Origin: Mycolicibacterium monacense
Lineage (GTDB): Bacteria > Actinomycetota > Actinomycetes > Mycobacteriales > Mycobacteriaceae
Length of the DNA: 64,000 nt
Direction: 5' to 3'
Assembly (NCBI RefSeq): GCF_010731575.1
Contig: NZ_AP022617.1
Coordinates: 4,960,001 to 5,024,000 of the forward strand
Positions 26,406-35,852 of the stretch are shown piece after piece. The position numbers and the translations under genes were made by a program. The first letter of the stretch is position 1. Each line of letters begins with the position of its first letter. The notes beneath the pieces are model-generated. The model was not told the origin of the DNA. It ran no database searches and was given only the letters and a program-made list of their open reading frames with translations.

Positions 26406-27197
26406 TCAGCGCGTGTCGGAACGCCGCGGGTCGCACCACCGCAACAGTCGGCGTTCGGCCAGGGCGTAGAGGAACGTCATGAGGAATCCGAGGATTCCCA
26501 GCACCAGGATCCCCGACCACATCGTCAACAGCTGGAACGTCGCTTGTGCCTGGGTGATGACGAATCCCAATCCCGTTCGTGCGCCGACCATCTCGCTCGT
26601 CACCATCAGGATGAGGCTGAGCGGGATCGCGATCCGCACGCCGACGAGGACCCGGGGTAGCACGGCCGGCAGGACCACGTACCACTGACGCTGCAGGCCG
26701 GTGATGTTGAACGCGCGTACCGAGGCGATCATCGTCGAGTCGAGCCGGCGCGCGCCGTCGGCGGTACTGAGCAGAACCGGCCACACACAGCCCAGCGCGA
26801 TGAGGAAGATCTTCATCTCGGGGCTCACGCCGAACAGCATCATCGCAAAGGGGATGAGCGCGGTGCTGGGGATCGCTCGGGCGAACTCCAGCGTCGGCGA
26901 CACCGTCTTTTCGACGATCGGAAGTTGCCCGATCACCAATCCCGCTGCGACACCGACGACTACCGCGATCGCCAGGCCCGCGCTCAGTGTTGTCAGACTG
27001 GCACGGATGTTGGCCAGCCCCTCCGGGGTCGACCAGTACTCCGCCGCCTGCTCGAGCACCGCCGAGAGAGGCGGGAAGTAGGCGTTGCCGCTGTTGGCGG
27101 AGACCAGGAACCAGGCCGTCAGGGCGCCGACCGCCCCCAGGACGCCGAGTGCGATGCGGCCGCGACCGGTGGACGCCGCCACCATGAAGGTACTCAT
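26406..27197 (-). CDS. ABC transporter permease (SsuC type)
   Basis: A 263-residue inner-membrane protein with about six helices. It has the BPD_transp_1 EAA-type loop (DSTMIASVRAFNITGLQRQWYVVLPAVLPRVLVGVRIA) that contacts the ATPase. Its start overlaps the stop of the next permease by 4 bp (ATGA), indicating translational coupling. Confidence 0.93.
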   Translation of the reverse strand: MSTFMVAASTGRGRIALGVLGAVGALTAWFLVSANSGNAYFPPLSAVLEQAAEYWSTPEGLANIRASLTTLSAGLAIAVVVGVAAGLVIGQLPIVEKTVSPTLEFARAIPSTALIPFAMMLFGVSPEMKIFLIALGCVWPVLLSTADGARRLDSTMIASVRAFNITGLQRQWYVVLPAVLPRVLVGVRIAIPLSLILMVTSEMVGARTGLGFVITQAQATFQLLTMWSGILVLGILGFLMTFLYALAERRLLRWCDPRRSDTR

Positions 27198-28009
27198 CGG
27201 CTCTCCCCGAGTCCCTGCGCCGAGAGCACCCTGTTCTCCAGCCGGCGCATCAGCGCGTTGAGCACGATCCCGGCCAGACCGCTGACCGCGATGTAGGCGT
27301 ACATGCGTGCCGGATCACCCGCAGATCGCGACATCGTGATCTCGTAGCCGATGCCCGGCATCTGGATGATGATCTCGGCGGTCACCACGAGGATGAGCGT
27401 CGTCGAGGTCGCCAACCGGATGGCCGTGGCCAGGTACGGCAGCATGCTGGGTAGCTGGATCCAGCGGATCCGCTGCCACACCGTGAGGTGGTACGAGCGG
27501 GCCGTCTCCAGCGCGACCGGATGAGCCGCCCGCACTCCGGCGATCGCCGGTACCAGAACCTGCCAGAAGGCCGCGAAAACCGCCAGGAACAAGGCGCTTT
27601 GGGAGCCGGTGCCGATGGTGAGCACCACCAGCGGGATCAGCGCGACCGACGGCACCGGGCGCAGGAACTCGATCACCGGGCGAAGCAGCGCCTCGAGCGG
27701 GACGAGCAGGCCCAACCCTATTCCGGCCACGGTGCCCAGGACCACCGCGATGCACAGGGCGAGCAGCCAGGTGCTCGCCGTGCTCCACAACGCCGGTCCC
27801 AGCGCCGGGCCGCCGAGTTCCCCGACGAAGGCCGCCGCGATCTGAGTCGCGGGCGGGAAGTAGCCGGCCGGCAGGATGTCGGTGCGGGTGAGGACCTCCT
27901 GCAGGACGATCAAGCCCACCACGAACGCGGCAGTCCACAGGTGCGTGTCGAGCGCGACGGACGGCAGCCGGCGGGGCCGGGGGAGTGACAGCGCGGTGAC
28001 GGCGGTCAT
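27194..28009 (-). CDS. ABC transporter permease (SsuC type), second subunit
   Basis: A 271-residue permease with helices around 25-265 and the EAA loop ALETARSYHLTVWQRIRWIQLPSMLPYLATAIRLA. With the other permease it would form a heterodimeric channel. It overlaps the monooxygenase stop by 4 bp, tying transport to the catabolic genes. Confidence 0.93.
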   Translation of the reverse strand: MTAVTALSLPRPRRLPSVALDTHLWTAAFVVGLIVLQEVLTRTDILPAGYFPPATQIAAAFVGELGGPALGPALWSTASTWLLALCIAVVLGTVAGIGLGLLVPLEALLRPVIEFLRPVPSVALIPLVVLTIGTGSQSALFLAVFAAFWQVLVPAIAGVRAAHPVALETARSYHLTVWQRIRWIQLPSMLPYLATAIRLATSTTLILVVTAEIIIQMPGIGYEITMSRSAGDPARMYAYIAVSGLAGIVLNALMRRLENRVLSAQGLGESR

Positions 28010-29100
28010 GACTCGAACTCCAGGTACCGGTTGATCTGCAGGTTGCCCTGGCCGGACCGGTACTCCTTACGGGTCCGCTCGTAGTCGAAGTGCAGCCTCG
28101 AATAGTCGACCATCTTGTTCGCCACCGGAATGCGTTCCCGCTCGAACATCTGCAACGCCGTGGGCACGTCGCCGTGCACGGTGAGGTGGTGCGTCAGTGT
28201 CTGCCCGTCGATCAGCGCCTGATTGGCCCCCTGGGCCATCCCGGGGTACATCGGGTGCGCCGCATCGCCGATCAGTGCCACCCGGCCGTCCACCCACCGC
28301 GGGAGGTGCTCACGGTAGTGGCCGATCTCGCGGCCGATGATCGATTCCGGTTCACTGCTCGCGATGATCTGGGGGACAGGGGTGTTGGTCCACGTGTCGT
28401 AGACCGCGCGGAACTCGTCGAAGGTCGAGAGCCCGCCGACCGAGCCGTACCAGTAGGCGTGCGTGGCGTCGATCGGGATCCACCCGAAGTGGCCACGGGC
28501 GCCGTACACGTCGGCCTGCACCCGTGCCGGGACACCGGCCTGTGCGGTCTCGAACACCCCGCGCCAGCGGACGATCGCCTCGTCGGTGAACGCCGGGGGC
28601 GCGCCGAACATCGCGTTGCGGATTCGCGACCCGATACCGTCCGCGCCGAGGAGTACATCGCCCGTGGCGCTGCGGCCGTCCTCGAAGTGGACCGTCACCG
28701 TGTCGTCGGTCTGCGTGTAACCCACTGCGGTGGTGTTGAACTGGATCTCCGCGGGGTCGAGCGCGTCGGCGAGCATGGCGTTGAGCCGACGTCGGCGGGC
28801 CCCGGTCACCGGCGCACCCAGGAGCTCGTTCCAGTGGCTGACGTCGATATCCGAGGTGAGCTCACCGTCGCTGTCGAGCGCCCACCATCGGTCCATCGCG
28901 GCGGCGAACGACCGGAACTGCGCACCCAGTCCGAGCCCGTCGAGGACGCGCACGCCGTTGGGCCAGATGTTGAGCCCGACACCGGCCGTCCGCAACTCCG
29001 AATCACTTTCGAAGATCTGGACCTTCCAGCCCTGCTGCTTCAGGTGCAGGGCGGACGACAGTCCCGCGACTCCACCGCCGCAGATCAATGCTGTTGGCAC
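28006..29100 (-). CDS. FAD-dependent monooxygenase (aromatic hydroxylase/HpxO type)
   Basis: A 364-residue flavoprotein hydroxylase. It has N-terminal ALICGGGVAGLSSALHL (GxGxxG for FAD), the middle DG-type motif GDVLLGADGIGSRIR, and the second FAD motif GRVALIGDAAHPMYPGMAQGAN. This is the class A monooxygenase group that includes salicylate and 6-hydroxynicotinate hydroxylases and urate hydroxylase HpxO, and uses NAD(P)H and O2. The GTG start overlaps the previous gene's end by 16 bp. The substrate is presumably the imported compound or a derivative. Confidence 0.9.
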   Translation of the reverse strand: MPTALICGGGVAGLSSALHLKQQGWKVQIFESDSELRTAGVGLNIWPNGVRVLDGLGLGAQFRSFAAAMDRWWALDSDGELTSDIDVSHWNELLGAPVTGARRRRLNAMLADALDPAEIQFNTTAVGYTQTDDTVTVHFEDGRSATGDVLLGADGIGSRIRNAMFGAPPAFTDEAIVRWRGVFETAQAGVPARVQADVYGARGHFGWIPIDATHAYWYGSVGGLSTFDEFRAVYDTWTNTPVPQIIASSEPESIIGREIGHYREHLPRWVDGRVALIGDAAHPMYPGMAQGANQALIDGQTLTHHLTVHGDVPTALQMFERERIPVANKMVDYSRLHFDYERTRKEYRSGQGNLQINRYLEFES

Positions 29101-30002
29101 GACTCCACTTCCTTCCGGTTTCCACTGGCGTCTGCCCCGCTCAGTCGTTCGAGCGCCTTGATGAGGGCGCTGTGGTCCAGCCCGCCGTCCCCGGCGGACC
29201 GCAGCGCCTGGACGAGTTGGGTGATGATGCCGGTCAGCGGTACCGCGATCCGGGCCTGCTCCGCGGCGGCCAGCGCGATCTTGAGATCCTTGTAGTGCAG
29301 GTCGATCCGGAAGCCCGGCGCGAAATCGCGGGCCAGCATCTTCGGCGCCTTGGCCTCGAGCACCTTGCTGGCCGCCAGGCCGCCGCCCAGAACTGCCAGC
29401 GCCGCATCGACGTCGACCCCGGTGCGCTGCAGCAGCGTCACCGCCTCACCGACCAGGGCGATATTGCCGGCCACGAGCATCTGGTTGGCGGCCTTCACCA
29501 GCTGCCCGGCGCCGACGGGACCGACGTGGACCGACGTCGCGGCCACCGCGTCGAGCACCGTGGCGGCCCGCCGCACCGCGTCCTCGTCGCCGCCCATCAT
29601 GACCGCGAGTGCGCCGGCGATGGCCCCGGCCTCCCCGCCGCTGACCGGTGCGTCCACGAACGCGATGTCCTTCTCGGCCAACCGTGCGCCGATCGCGACG
29701 GCGGCGTCCGGAGAGATTGTGCTGCAGTCGATCACCAGCGATCCCGGCCGCAGCGTGGTGGTCACCCCGGCGGGCCCGAACAGCACTTCCTCGACCTCCG
29801 GAGAGTCGGGGAGCATGGTGATGACGACATCTGCCTTCTCCCCGACATGCGCCGGGCTCGTGGCGCCGACGGCGCCCCGCGCCTCCAGTTCGTCGACCTT
29901 GGCGCGGGAGCGGTTGAAGACCACGACGTGGTGGCCGGCGTCGACGAGATGGCCGGCCATGGGCTTGCCCATCACACCGAGGCCGATGAATCCGACGTTC
30001 AT
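29085..30002 (-). CDS. NAD-binding beta-hydroxyacid dehydrogenase (GarR/HIBADH type)
   Basis: A 305-residue dehydrogenase: MNVGFIGLGVMGKPMAGHL (Rossmann GxGxxG), VDAPVSGGEAGA (substrate motif) and GAGQLVKAANQMLVAGN with the catalytic Lys (about 169). It interconverts a beta-hydroxyacid and its semialdehyde, as in 3-hydroxyisobutyrate or tartronate semialdehyde metabolism. In this operon it probably oxidises or reduces a breakdown product. Confidence 0.92.
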   Translation of the reverse strand: MNVGFIGLGVMGKPMAGHLVDAGHHVVVFNRSRAKVDELEARGAVGATSPAHVGEKADVVITMLPDSPEVEEVLFGPAGVTTTLRPGSLVIDCSTISPDAAVAIGARLAEKDIAFVDAPVSGGEAGAIAGALAVMMGGDEDAVRRAATVLDAVAATSVHVGPVGAGQLVKAANQMLVAGNIALVGEAVTLLQRTGVDVDAALAVLGGGLAASKVLEAKAPKMLARDFAPGFRIDLHYKDLKIALAAAEQARIAVPLTGIITQLVQALRSAGDGGLDHSALIKALERLSGADASGNRKEVESCQQH

Positions 30003-30014
30003 GAGCAGTCCTCC

Positions 30015-31049
30015 TCAGTAGCCCAGCGACAGGTCGACGACGTTGCGGAATTCGCGCCCGGCGACGAGCCGTTGCAGGTTGTCGACGAACACGTCCACCT
30101 GGCGGTCGCCGAGCAGCTGAGATGCGTGCGAATCGTGTGGGAAGACCATGGCTCCCGGCGCTTTCCACAGCGGGTCGTCGGCCGGCAGCGGCTCGGTGAC
30201 GTGGCAGTCGATGAGCGCCCCGGACAGATGCCCCCGTTCGAGCGCATCGGTGAGCGCGTCGGCGTCATGGATGGCACCGCGAGCGACGTTGGCCACCCAC
30301 CCGCCGGGCTTCAACGCCGCCAACGCTTTCGCGTCGATCAGTCCGCGGGTGGCCGGCGTCAGCGGCGCCGCGATCACCAGGTAGTCCGATTCGGCGAGCA
30401 CGTCGTGCAGCTGTGCGGTGGGGACCGTCTCGTCGAATCCCTCGACTGCGTTGCCGCGCCGGTTGACGCCGATCGTCCGGATACCCAGCACGCCGGCGAT
30501 CGTCGCCGTCCTGGCCCCGATGTTGCCGGTTCCGAGCACGGTCATGGTGGTGCCCGCCAGTTCACGCGCGGGAAGTTCCTTCCACTCCCGCGCGGCCTGG
30601 TTGCTCCAGCGTTCCCGCAGCATCTTCGCCTGTGCCAGGATGCCGGCGATCACGGTCTCGGCGATGGCGTTGGCCGCCACACCGGATGCGTTCGCCAGCA
30701 CCACACCCTCGGGCATGATGTTGACGAGGTGCTCGGCCCCTGCGCTCATCGACTGCAGCAGTTTGAGATCCGGGTTGAACAGCTGTTGCAGGCCGGGCAT
30801 CTTCAGGATGCCCTGCTCGATCTCGATCTCCTTCTTGGAGCCGCTGGTCTCGACCATGATCGCGTGCGGCGGCCGTTGTGGCGCCTTGCCGGCGTTGAGC
30901 TCCGAGACCGGGATGTGTTCGAGCCAAACGTCATCGGCGACTGCGGTGATCCGGTCCTTCTGCTCGGGAGTCAGCCAGATCCCCTCGTCGGGGTCCTCGG
31001 CGTTCTGTACTGCCTTGGGTAGACCTGCGACTACGACGTTGAGTGACAC
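30015..31049 (-). CDS. D-2-hydroxyacid dehydrogenase
   Basis: A 344-residue member of the 2-hydroxyacid dehydrogenase superfamily. The NAD site VLGTGNIGARTATIAGVLG is followed by the conserved Arg region LVIAAPLTPATRGLI and the C-terminal catalytic His in VFPHDSHASQLL. The N-terminal about 110 residues form the split catalytic domain. It reduces 2-oxoacids or oxidises 2-hydroxyacids. It lies 12 bp from the preceding dehydrogenase gene, so it works in the same pathway. Confidence 0.9.
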   Translation of the reverse strand: MSLNVVVAGLPKAVQNAEDPDEGIWLTPEQKDRITAVADDVWLEHIPVSELNAGKAPQRPPHAIMVETSGSKKEIEIEQGILKMPGLQQLFNPDLKLLQSMSAGAEHLVNIMPEGVVLANASGVAANAIAETVIAGILAQAKMLRERWSNQAAREWKELPARELAGTTMTVLGTGNIGARTATIAGVLGIRTIGVNRRGNAVEGFDETVPTAQLHDVLAESDYLVIAAPLTPATRGLIDAKALAALKPGGWVANVARGAIHDADALTDALERGHLSGALIDCHVTEPLPADDPLWKAPGAMVFPHDSHASQLLGDRQVDVFVDNLQRLVAGREFRNVVDLSLGY

Positions 31050-31076
31050 GCGTCTATTTCTCCTGCTCTCGGATCT

Positions 31077-32108
31077 CTACTTGATTGATGTCAAATGCGC
31101 TGCGGCGGCACGTGGTTGCACGAGCTCACGCAGGCAGGCGTCGACCACGGACTGTTCGTCGGCGCGGATCCCCGGCCGTCCTGCGATGTGCCCCAGCGGC
31201 GAGGCCAGCGGACGGACTTCGCCGTCGACGAGCCAGCCGGCCTCGAGGTGGTTCTCGGTGACGGTGAAGTACGTGTCGGTCACCGCGGGCATGAGGATCA
31301 CCCGAGCCCGGATGCGGCCGAGCCGCCTGCCCAGGGCGTCGAGGCTGCCCCCGTCGTCGGCCGTGCGCCACATCCGCAGCGAGGCCATCAGATCGCCTGC
31401 GTGCATGCTCCGGTGATCCCGTCCCCACGCCTCGACCACGTCGGCAGGGCCGGCGTAACCGAATTCGCGGTACACCTCCTCGGCGAAGAACCGTTCGCAG
31501 TACGCCCACCCCGCGTAGACCCGGCCGAAGACGTCCAGCCGCTCCGGCGCGGAGGGGTCGTCGGCGTCGACGGTCCGGCCGCCGGTGGTGAGCGCGGCAC
31601 CGACCGAGTCGAGGAACACCTGGTTGACCGGCGAACATCGCGCCGCCGAACACAGCGCGAACACCGTGGCGGCGCACTCGGGGTACCGGGAGGCGAACTC
31701 CAACGACTGCATGCCGCCCAATGACCACCCGGCGACCATGCGCAGCCGCTGCACGCCCAGGTCGTCGAGGACGAGTTTGGCTGCACGCACGCTGTCACCC
31801 ACGGCGACGTCGGGAAAGCCCGCGGCCGACGTCGACGGAGACGACGAGACTCCGCCACCGAAATGATTGACGATGATGACGAAGTGCTCGCTCGGATCGA
31901 GCGGGCGTCCCGGTCCTATCCACGGTTGGTAACTGAGGTCGTCGCCGGTGTAGTAGGTGAAGAGCAGCACGGCGTTGTCACCGTCGGCCGACAGCGCCCC
32001 GTGAGTCCGGTAGGAGATCCGGGCATCATCCAGCACTGCACCCGACTCCAGCGAAAACGTCGGTACGCGAAGCTCTTTCCGTTCGCCGCGAGCGGCATCC
32101 ATGGTCAT
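31077..32108 (-). CDS. MetX-like alpha/beta-fold hydrolase/acyltransferase
   Basis: A 343-residue protein of the homoserine O-acetyltransferase-like family. The nucleophile is in AGWSLGGMQSLEFASRYPE (Ser about 147), where true MetX has GGSMGGMQ. HFGGGVSSS precedes it, and the C-terminal His is probably in PLGHIAG (about 309). It could be an acyltransferase or an amide/ester hydrolase. A dedicated methionine role is unlikely in this catabolic operon. Confidence 0.85.
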   Translation of the reverse strand: MTMDAARGERKELRVPTFSLESGAVLDDARISYRTHGALSADGDNAVLLFTYYTGDDLSYQPWIGPGRPLDPSEHFVIIVNHFGGGVSSSPSTSAAGFPDVAVGDSVRAAKLVLDDLGVQRLRMVAGWSLGGMQSLEFASRYPECAATVFALCSAARCSPVNQVFLDSVGAALTTGGRTVDADDPSAPERLDVFGRVYAGWAYCERFFAEEVYREFGYAGPADVVEAWGRDHRSMHAGDLMASLRMWRTADDGGSLDALGRRLGRIRARVILMPAVTDTYFTVTENHLEAGWLVDGEVRPLASPLGHIAGRPGIRADEQSVVDACLRELVQPRAAAAHLTSIK

Positions 32109-32136
32109 CGATCTGGCGTCCGTCTGGTTGCGCAGC

Positions 32137-33492
32137 TCAGAAGAACTTGAGGTAGCGGTCGCGCTCCCAATCGGTCACGGCGGTGGCATAGGACGTCCAC
32201 TCGCTGCGCTTGTAGTCGATGAACGACTGCCACAGCTTCTCCCCGCACACCTGCTTGGTGAACGGGTCGGCCTCGAACGCGTCCACCGCCTCCTCGAGAG
32301 TGCGTGGCAGCAGCGAGAGCCCACGCTTCTCGTACTCGCCGGCGTCGACCTCGTACAGGTTGTCGGTGTGGAAGTGCTCCAGTTCGAGCTGCTCGCGCAC
32401 CCCTTCCAGGCCGGCGGCCAGCAGCAGTGCCGCCGCAAGATGGGGGTTGGCCGCCGAATCGACGGCGCGACACTCCACACGGCCGCCGCCGAGCGGGATG
32501 CGCAGCATGTTCGTGCGGTTGTTGTTGCCGCAGCTGGCGAAGATCGGTGCCCACGTCGAACCCGACATGCTGCCCTGGCGCACCAGCCGTTTGTAGCTGT
32601 TGACCGTCGGCGCGATGACCGCACAGATCGCCGCGGCGTGCCGGACGATGCCTGCCGCGAAGTGGTAGCCGATGTCGCTCAGCCCCGCCGCCCGTGGGTC
32701 GTCGGCGGACTCGAAGACGTTGTGCCCGTCGTCGAGCCCCGCCAGTGACATGTTGAAGTGCGCACCGGAGCCTGTGCGGTCGGCGAACGGTTTCGGCATG
32801 AAGGAGACGTACGCTCCGTGTCTGCGCGCGACCTCGTTGGCCATCAAGCGGAAGAACGAGACGCGGTCTGCCATCGACAGTCCGTCGGCGTAGGCGAAGT
32901 CGATCTCGAACTGGCCCTGCGCATCCTCGTGGTCGAATGAGTAGACATCCCAACCGAGTTCGTTCATGTAGTCGACGAGCTCCTGCAGCCAACCGAAGTT
33001 GTCCAGCAGCATGGGAACCGCGTAGCAGGGCTTCTCCAGCGTGTCGCGCTCGCTCAGCGCGCTCGGGCCTACGGGCCCGTCCTCGAGGACGAAGAACTCG
33101 GTCTCGACGCCCAGGTTGAACACATATCCCAACTCCTCGGCCGCTTTCATCTGCCGGCCCAGGATGTTTCGCGTCGATGCCTCGAACGGCTCGCCTCCGA
33201 CGTAGAGATCGGAGAGGAACAGGGCGATGTCCTTACGCCAGGGCAGGACGAACCCCCGGTCCAGGTCGGGATGCGCGGAGAGTTCCTCGTCGCTGACGTC
33301 CTGCGGCAGGCCGTCCAACGCCGCCCCGGTGAACAGTTCCGAGCCTCCGGCCATCTGCACGAAGTGATCGATCGGCACCATCTTTCCTTTGATGTTGCCG
33401 TGCAGATCGGTGTAGGCAGCGATGCTGAACCGAACCCCGTCTTCCTTGAGCTGCTTGGCCATGACCTCGACCTCAGCTGCATCGCGCGCCAT
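32137..33492 (-). CDS. Glutamine-synthetase-like ligase (GlnT / gamma-glutamylamide synthetase type)
   Basis: A 451-residue enzyme with the GS fold: DLHGNIKGKMVPIDHF near the N-terminus; EDAQGQFEIDFAYADGLSMADRV and GSGAHFNMSL (metal and ATP sites); NNNRTNMLRIPLGGGRVECRAVDSAANPHLA (Arg-rich catalytic loop). It belongs to the GlnT/PuuA-like branch, not the housekeeping GlnA. Relatives ligate glutamate to amines (aniline, isopropylamine, putrescine, ethanolamine). It is the first gene of the operon, directly after the promoter palindrome, and suggests amine activation as the first step. Confidence 0.9.
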   Translation of the reverse strand: MARDAAEVEVMAKQLKEDGVRFSIAAYTDLHGNIKGKMVPIDHFVQMAGGSELFTGAALDGLPQDVSDEELSAHPDLDRGFVLPWRKDIALFLSDLYVGGEPFEASTRNILGRQMKAAEELGYVFNLGVETEFFVLEDGPVGPSALSERDTLEKPCYAVPMLLDNFGWLQELVDYMNELGWDVYSFDHEDAQGQFEIDFAYADGLSMADRVSFFRLMANEVARRHGAYVSFMPKPFADRTGSGAHFNMSLAGLDDGHNVFESADDPRAAGLSDIGYHFAAGIVRHAAAICAVIAPTVNSYKRLVRQGSMSGSTWAPIFASCGNNNRTNMLRIPLGGGRVECRAVDSAANPHLAAALLLAAGLEGVREQLELEHFHTDNLYEVDAGEYEKRGLSLLPRTLEEAVDAFEADPFTKQVCGEKLWQSFIDYKRSEWTSYATAVTDWERDRYLKFF

Positions 33493-33506
33493 CGTCGACC
33501 CCTCAT

Positions 33507-33539
33507 TCCTAGTTTCGATCAGTTATCGAAACCATAGGA
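33507..33539 (-). promoter_or_regulatory. Promoter palindrome of the nine-gene operon (probable TetR/AmtR-like operator)
   Basis: GTTTCGAT (33512-33519) and ATCGAAAC (33525-33532) form a perfect 8-bp inverted repeat with a 5-bp spacer. It is nested inside TCCTA (33507-33511) / TAGGA (33535-33539). It lies 20-40 bp upstream of the glutamine-synthetase-like gene. The TTTC-GAT ... ATC-GAAA form is reminiscent of AmtR boxes. Confidence 0.65.
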
Positions 33540-33706
33540 ACGGGTCATTTCTCATCTGTGGCGCGTACGTTAAAACGAGATTTCGGAGCGTCGGATCGTC
33601 TGGCGCCCGTGAGGGTCCGCGGTATCGCTGAAATCCAGCCGCATGAACCGACATTGAAGCCCGACGTCGCCGGGCGTCGACGTCTCGGCCGCGGTCCGCG
33701 AGCCGG

Positions 33707-35842
33707 CTACTCGGCCGGCGTCACCCCGTCACCGGAACCCTTGACGGACGCCTTGGCGCGGTTCTCGGCCCGCACCTTCTTCTTGCCGCGCATGAACCCG
33801 GTCGGCGACACCGACGCCGACAGCAGCGCATCCTCCCCGCCGACGAACGGGTGGAACCCGACCCCGGCGCCGCCGCGGCCCTTGACCGGGATGTCCGGCA
33901 CTTCGGTGACCTTCCAACCCTTTTCGGATATCGACAGGATGGCCTCGTCGTTGCCGCAGGTCAGTGGCAGTGCGGCGATCACCGTGTCCATGGGGTCACC
34001 GGCCGCGAGCTTCACCCCGGCCACCCCATTGCCCGCCGCGCCCTGCGGATTCACCGCAGCCGGGTCGATGCGCAGGATCTTGCCGCGCCGGGTCACCAGT
34101 GCCAGATGGGCCCCGTCGGGCAGCACGCCCGAGCGCAGCAACCCGGTGATGTCCGGGGCCACCGGGATGTCGCGGATCTTGTAGGGCAGGCCGGCTCCGG
34201 TGGTGAACTTCACCCGTCCGTCGGTCCACACCGCCCAGCCCAGACCCGAGGTGAGCAAATCGCCGTGGCTGTCGGAGAACACACCACGGTCGTCGAGTCG
34301 CCAGGACGCGTTGACCTTACGTTCACGGGGTCCGTCGTCGGCGGCGCCGGTGGTGATCGGGGTGGCCTCGAAGTCCAGCACGGTGCGGCGGTCGAACTCG
34401 GGGCCCTTGAACAGCTTCGCGGTCTCCACCAACTCCTTGTCGATCACCACCCGGCGGGCATCCGGATTCGACACCAGTTCAGTGAGTTCGGCGAATTCGG
34501 CGTCCAGCCTCTCGGCCTCGGCCTGCAGTTCGATGACGTCGAGCTTGGTCAGGCGGCGCAGCTGCAACGCCAGCACGTAGTCGGCCTGGACGGCGTCGAT
34601 GGCGAACCGGTCCTGCAGGCCCTGGCGGGCCTCGTCGACGGTGTCGGAGCCACGGATGACCGCCACTGCGGCGTCGATGTCCAGGTGGATCAGCATCAGG
34701 CCGGCCACCAGATGGCGCCGCGCGGTGACCTTCTCCAACCGGTACTCGCTGCGGTGCAGCACCACCTTGTCGCGCAGGGACAGGAACGCGGCGATCAGCT
34801 CACGGACCGACCACCAGCGCGGCACCCGGTTCTCGTCGAGGGCGACGAGGCTCGCGGCGAACGTCGACTCCAGCGGCGTCAGCGCCAGCAGCTGCTCGCG
34901 GATCTGCTCGGCGTTGTGGCCGCGCTTGGCGGTGACGACGATCCGCAGCCCGTTGCGGCGGTCGGTCAGATCCGACATGTCGGCGACGCCGGACATCTCG
35001 CCGGACTCCACCAGGGCCCGGATCCGTTCCTGCACAGTGTTGCTCGCGACACCTGGCGGCAGTTCGGTGATGACGCAGTTCTTCCCGTCGACGGTCACGG
35101 TGCCGCGCACCGTGAACTGACCCCGGCCGGTGGTGATGTACTCACGCAGGCCGGTTTCGCCGACCACCGTCGCGCCGCAGCCCCAGTCCGGGCCGGGTAT
35201 GAGCTTGACCAGGCGGTCGTCGGTCATGTTCGGGGTCTTCAGCAGTGCGCGGCAGGCGGCCATGACCTCGCGCGGATTGTGGGCCGGGACCTTGGTGGCC
35301 CACCCTTCGGCGATCCCCACCGCACCGTTGCACAGCAGCACCGGCCACTGCGCCGGCAGGACGGTGGGCTCGGTCCACTCGCCGTCGAAGGTCGCCACCA
35401 TGGGCACCGCGTGGCTGTCGAGTTCGGCGGTCAGCGCGGCGCCGGGGGCGGACAGCCGCATCTCGGTGTAGCGGTCGGCGGCCGGGATGTCGCCCTGGAT
35501 GCGCGGGAAGGCGCCCTGTCCGTCGATGACCTTCACGCGCTGGAAGTCGGCGGCCATCAGCGCCGCCGCGCCGTACATCGATGCGCCGCCGTGCGGGTGC
35601 AGGTTGCCGGTGACGGCCGAGCAGACCTTCGAGGACTTCTGCGGTTTGTTGCCGGGCAGCAGTTTCGAGTCGTGCATCTGGTAGAGCAGACGGCGCTGAC
35701 CCGGCTTGAGCCCGTCGAACGCCGACGGGATGGCGCGGTCGCTGACGCTGTAGAGCGCGAAGGTCAGCTGGTAGTGGTTCCAGTAGTCGTCGGCGCTCTG
35801 GTCGAGGACCAGGTCGGGGTTCTGCTCGATGATCGCGGTCAC
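33707..35842 (-). CDS. Type II topoisomerase subunit A (TopoM-like, GyrA/ParC family)
   Basis: A 711-residue DNA-cleaving subunit. LKPGQRRLLYQMHDSKLLPGNKPQKSSKV and GNLHPHGGASMYGAAALM form the DNA-gate helices, and AADRYTEMRL contains the catalytic tyrosine (about 123; AAMRYTE in GyrA). A coiled-coil tower (about 330-470) and a C-terminal beta region follow. This is not the housekeeping GyrA: the GyrA box and length differ. It matches the atypical ATP-dependent decatenase (TopoM) described in M. smegmatis. GTG 35842 lies 10 bp from the B-subunit gene, so it is a two-gene operon. Confidence 0.88.
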   Translation of the reverse strand: MTAIIEQNPDLVLDQSADDYWNHYQLTFALYSVSDRAIPSAFDGLKPGQRRLLYQMHDSKLLPGNKPQKSSKVCSAVTGNLHPHGGASMYGAAALMAADFQRVKVIDGQGAFPRIQGDIPAADRYTEMRLSAPGAALTAELDSHAVPMVATFDGEWTEPTVLPAQWPVLLCNGAVGIAEGWATKVPAHNPREVMAACRALLKTPNMTDDRLVKLIPGPDWGCGATVVGETGLREYITTGRGQFTVRGTVTVDGKNCVITELPPGVASNTVQERIRALVESGEMSGVADMSDLTDRRNGLRIVVTAKRGHNAEQIREQLLALTPLESTFAASLVALDENRVPRWWSVRELIAAFLSLRDKVVLHRSEYRLEKVTARRHLVAGLMLIHLDIDAAVAVIRGSDTVDEARQGLQDRFAIDAVQADYVLALQLRRLTKLDVIELQAEAERLDAEFAELTELVSNPDARRVVIDKELVETAKLFKGPEFDRRTVLDFEATPITTGAADDGPRERKVNASWRLDDRGVFSDSHGDLLTSGLGWAVWTDGRVKFTTGAGLPYKIRDIPVAPDITGLLRSGVLPDGAHLALVTRRGKILRIDPAAVNPQGAAGNGVAGVKLAAGDPMDTVIAALPLTCGNDEAILSISEKGWKVTEVPDIPVKGRGGAGVGFHPFVGGEDALLSASVSPTGFMRGKKKVRAENRAKASVKGSGDGVTPAE

Positions 35843-35852
35843 AGTGTGTCTC

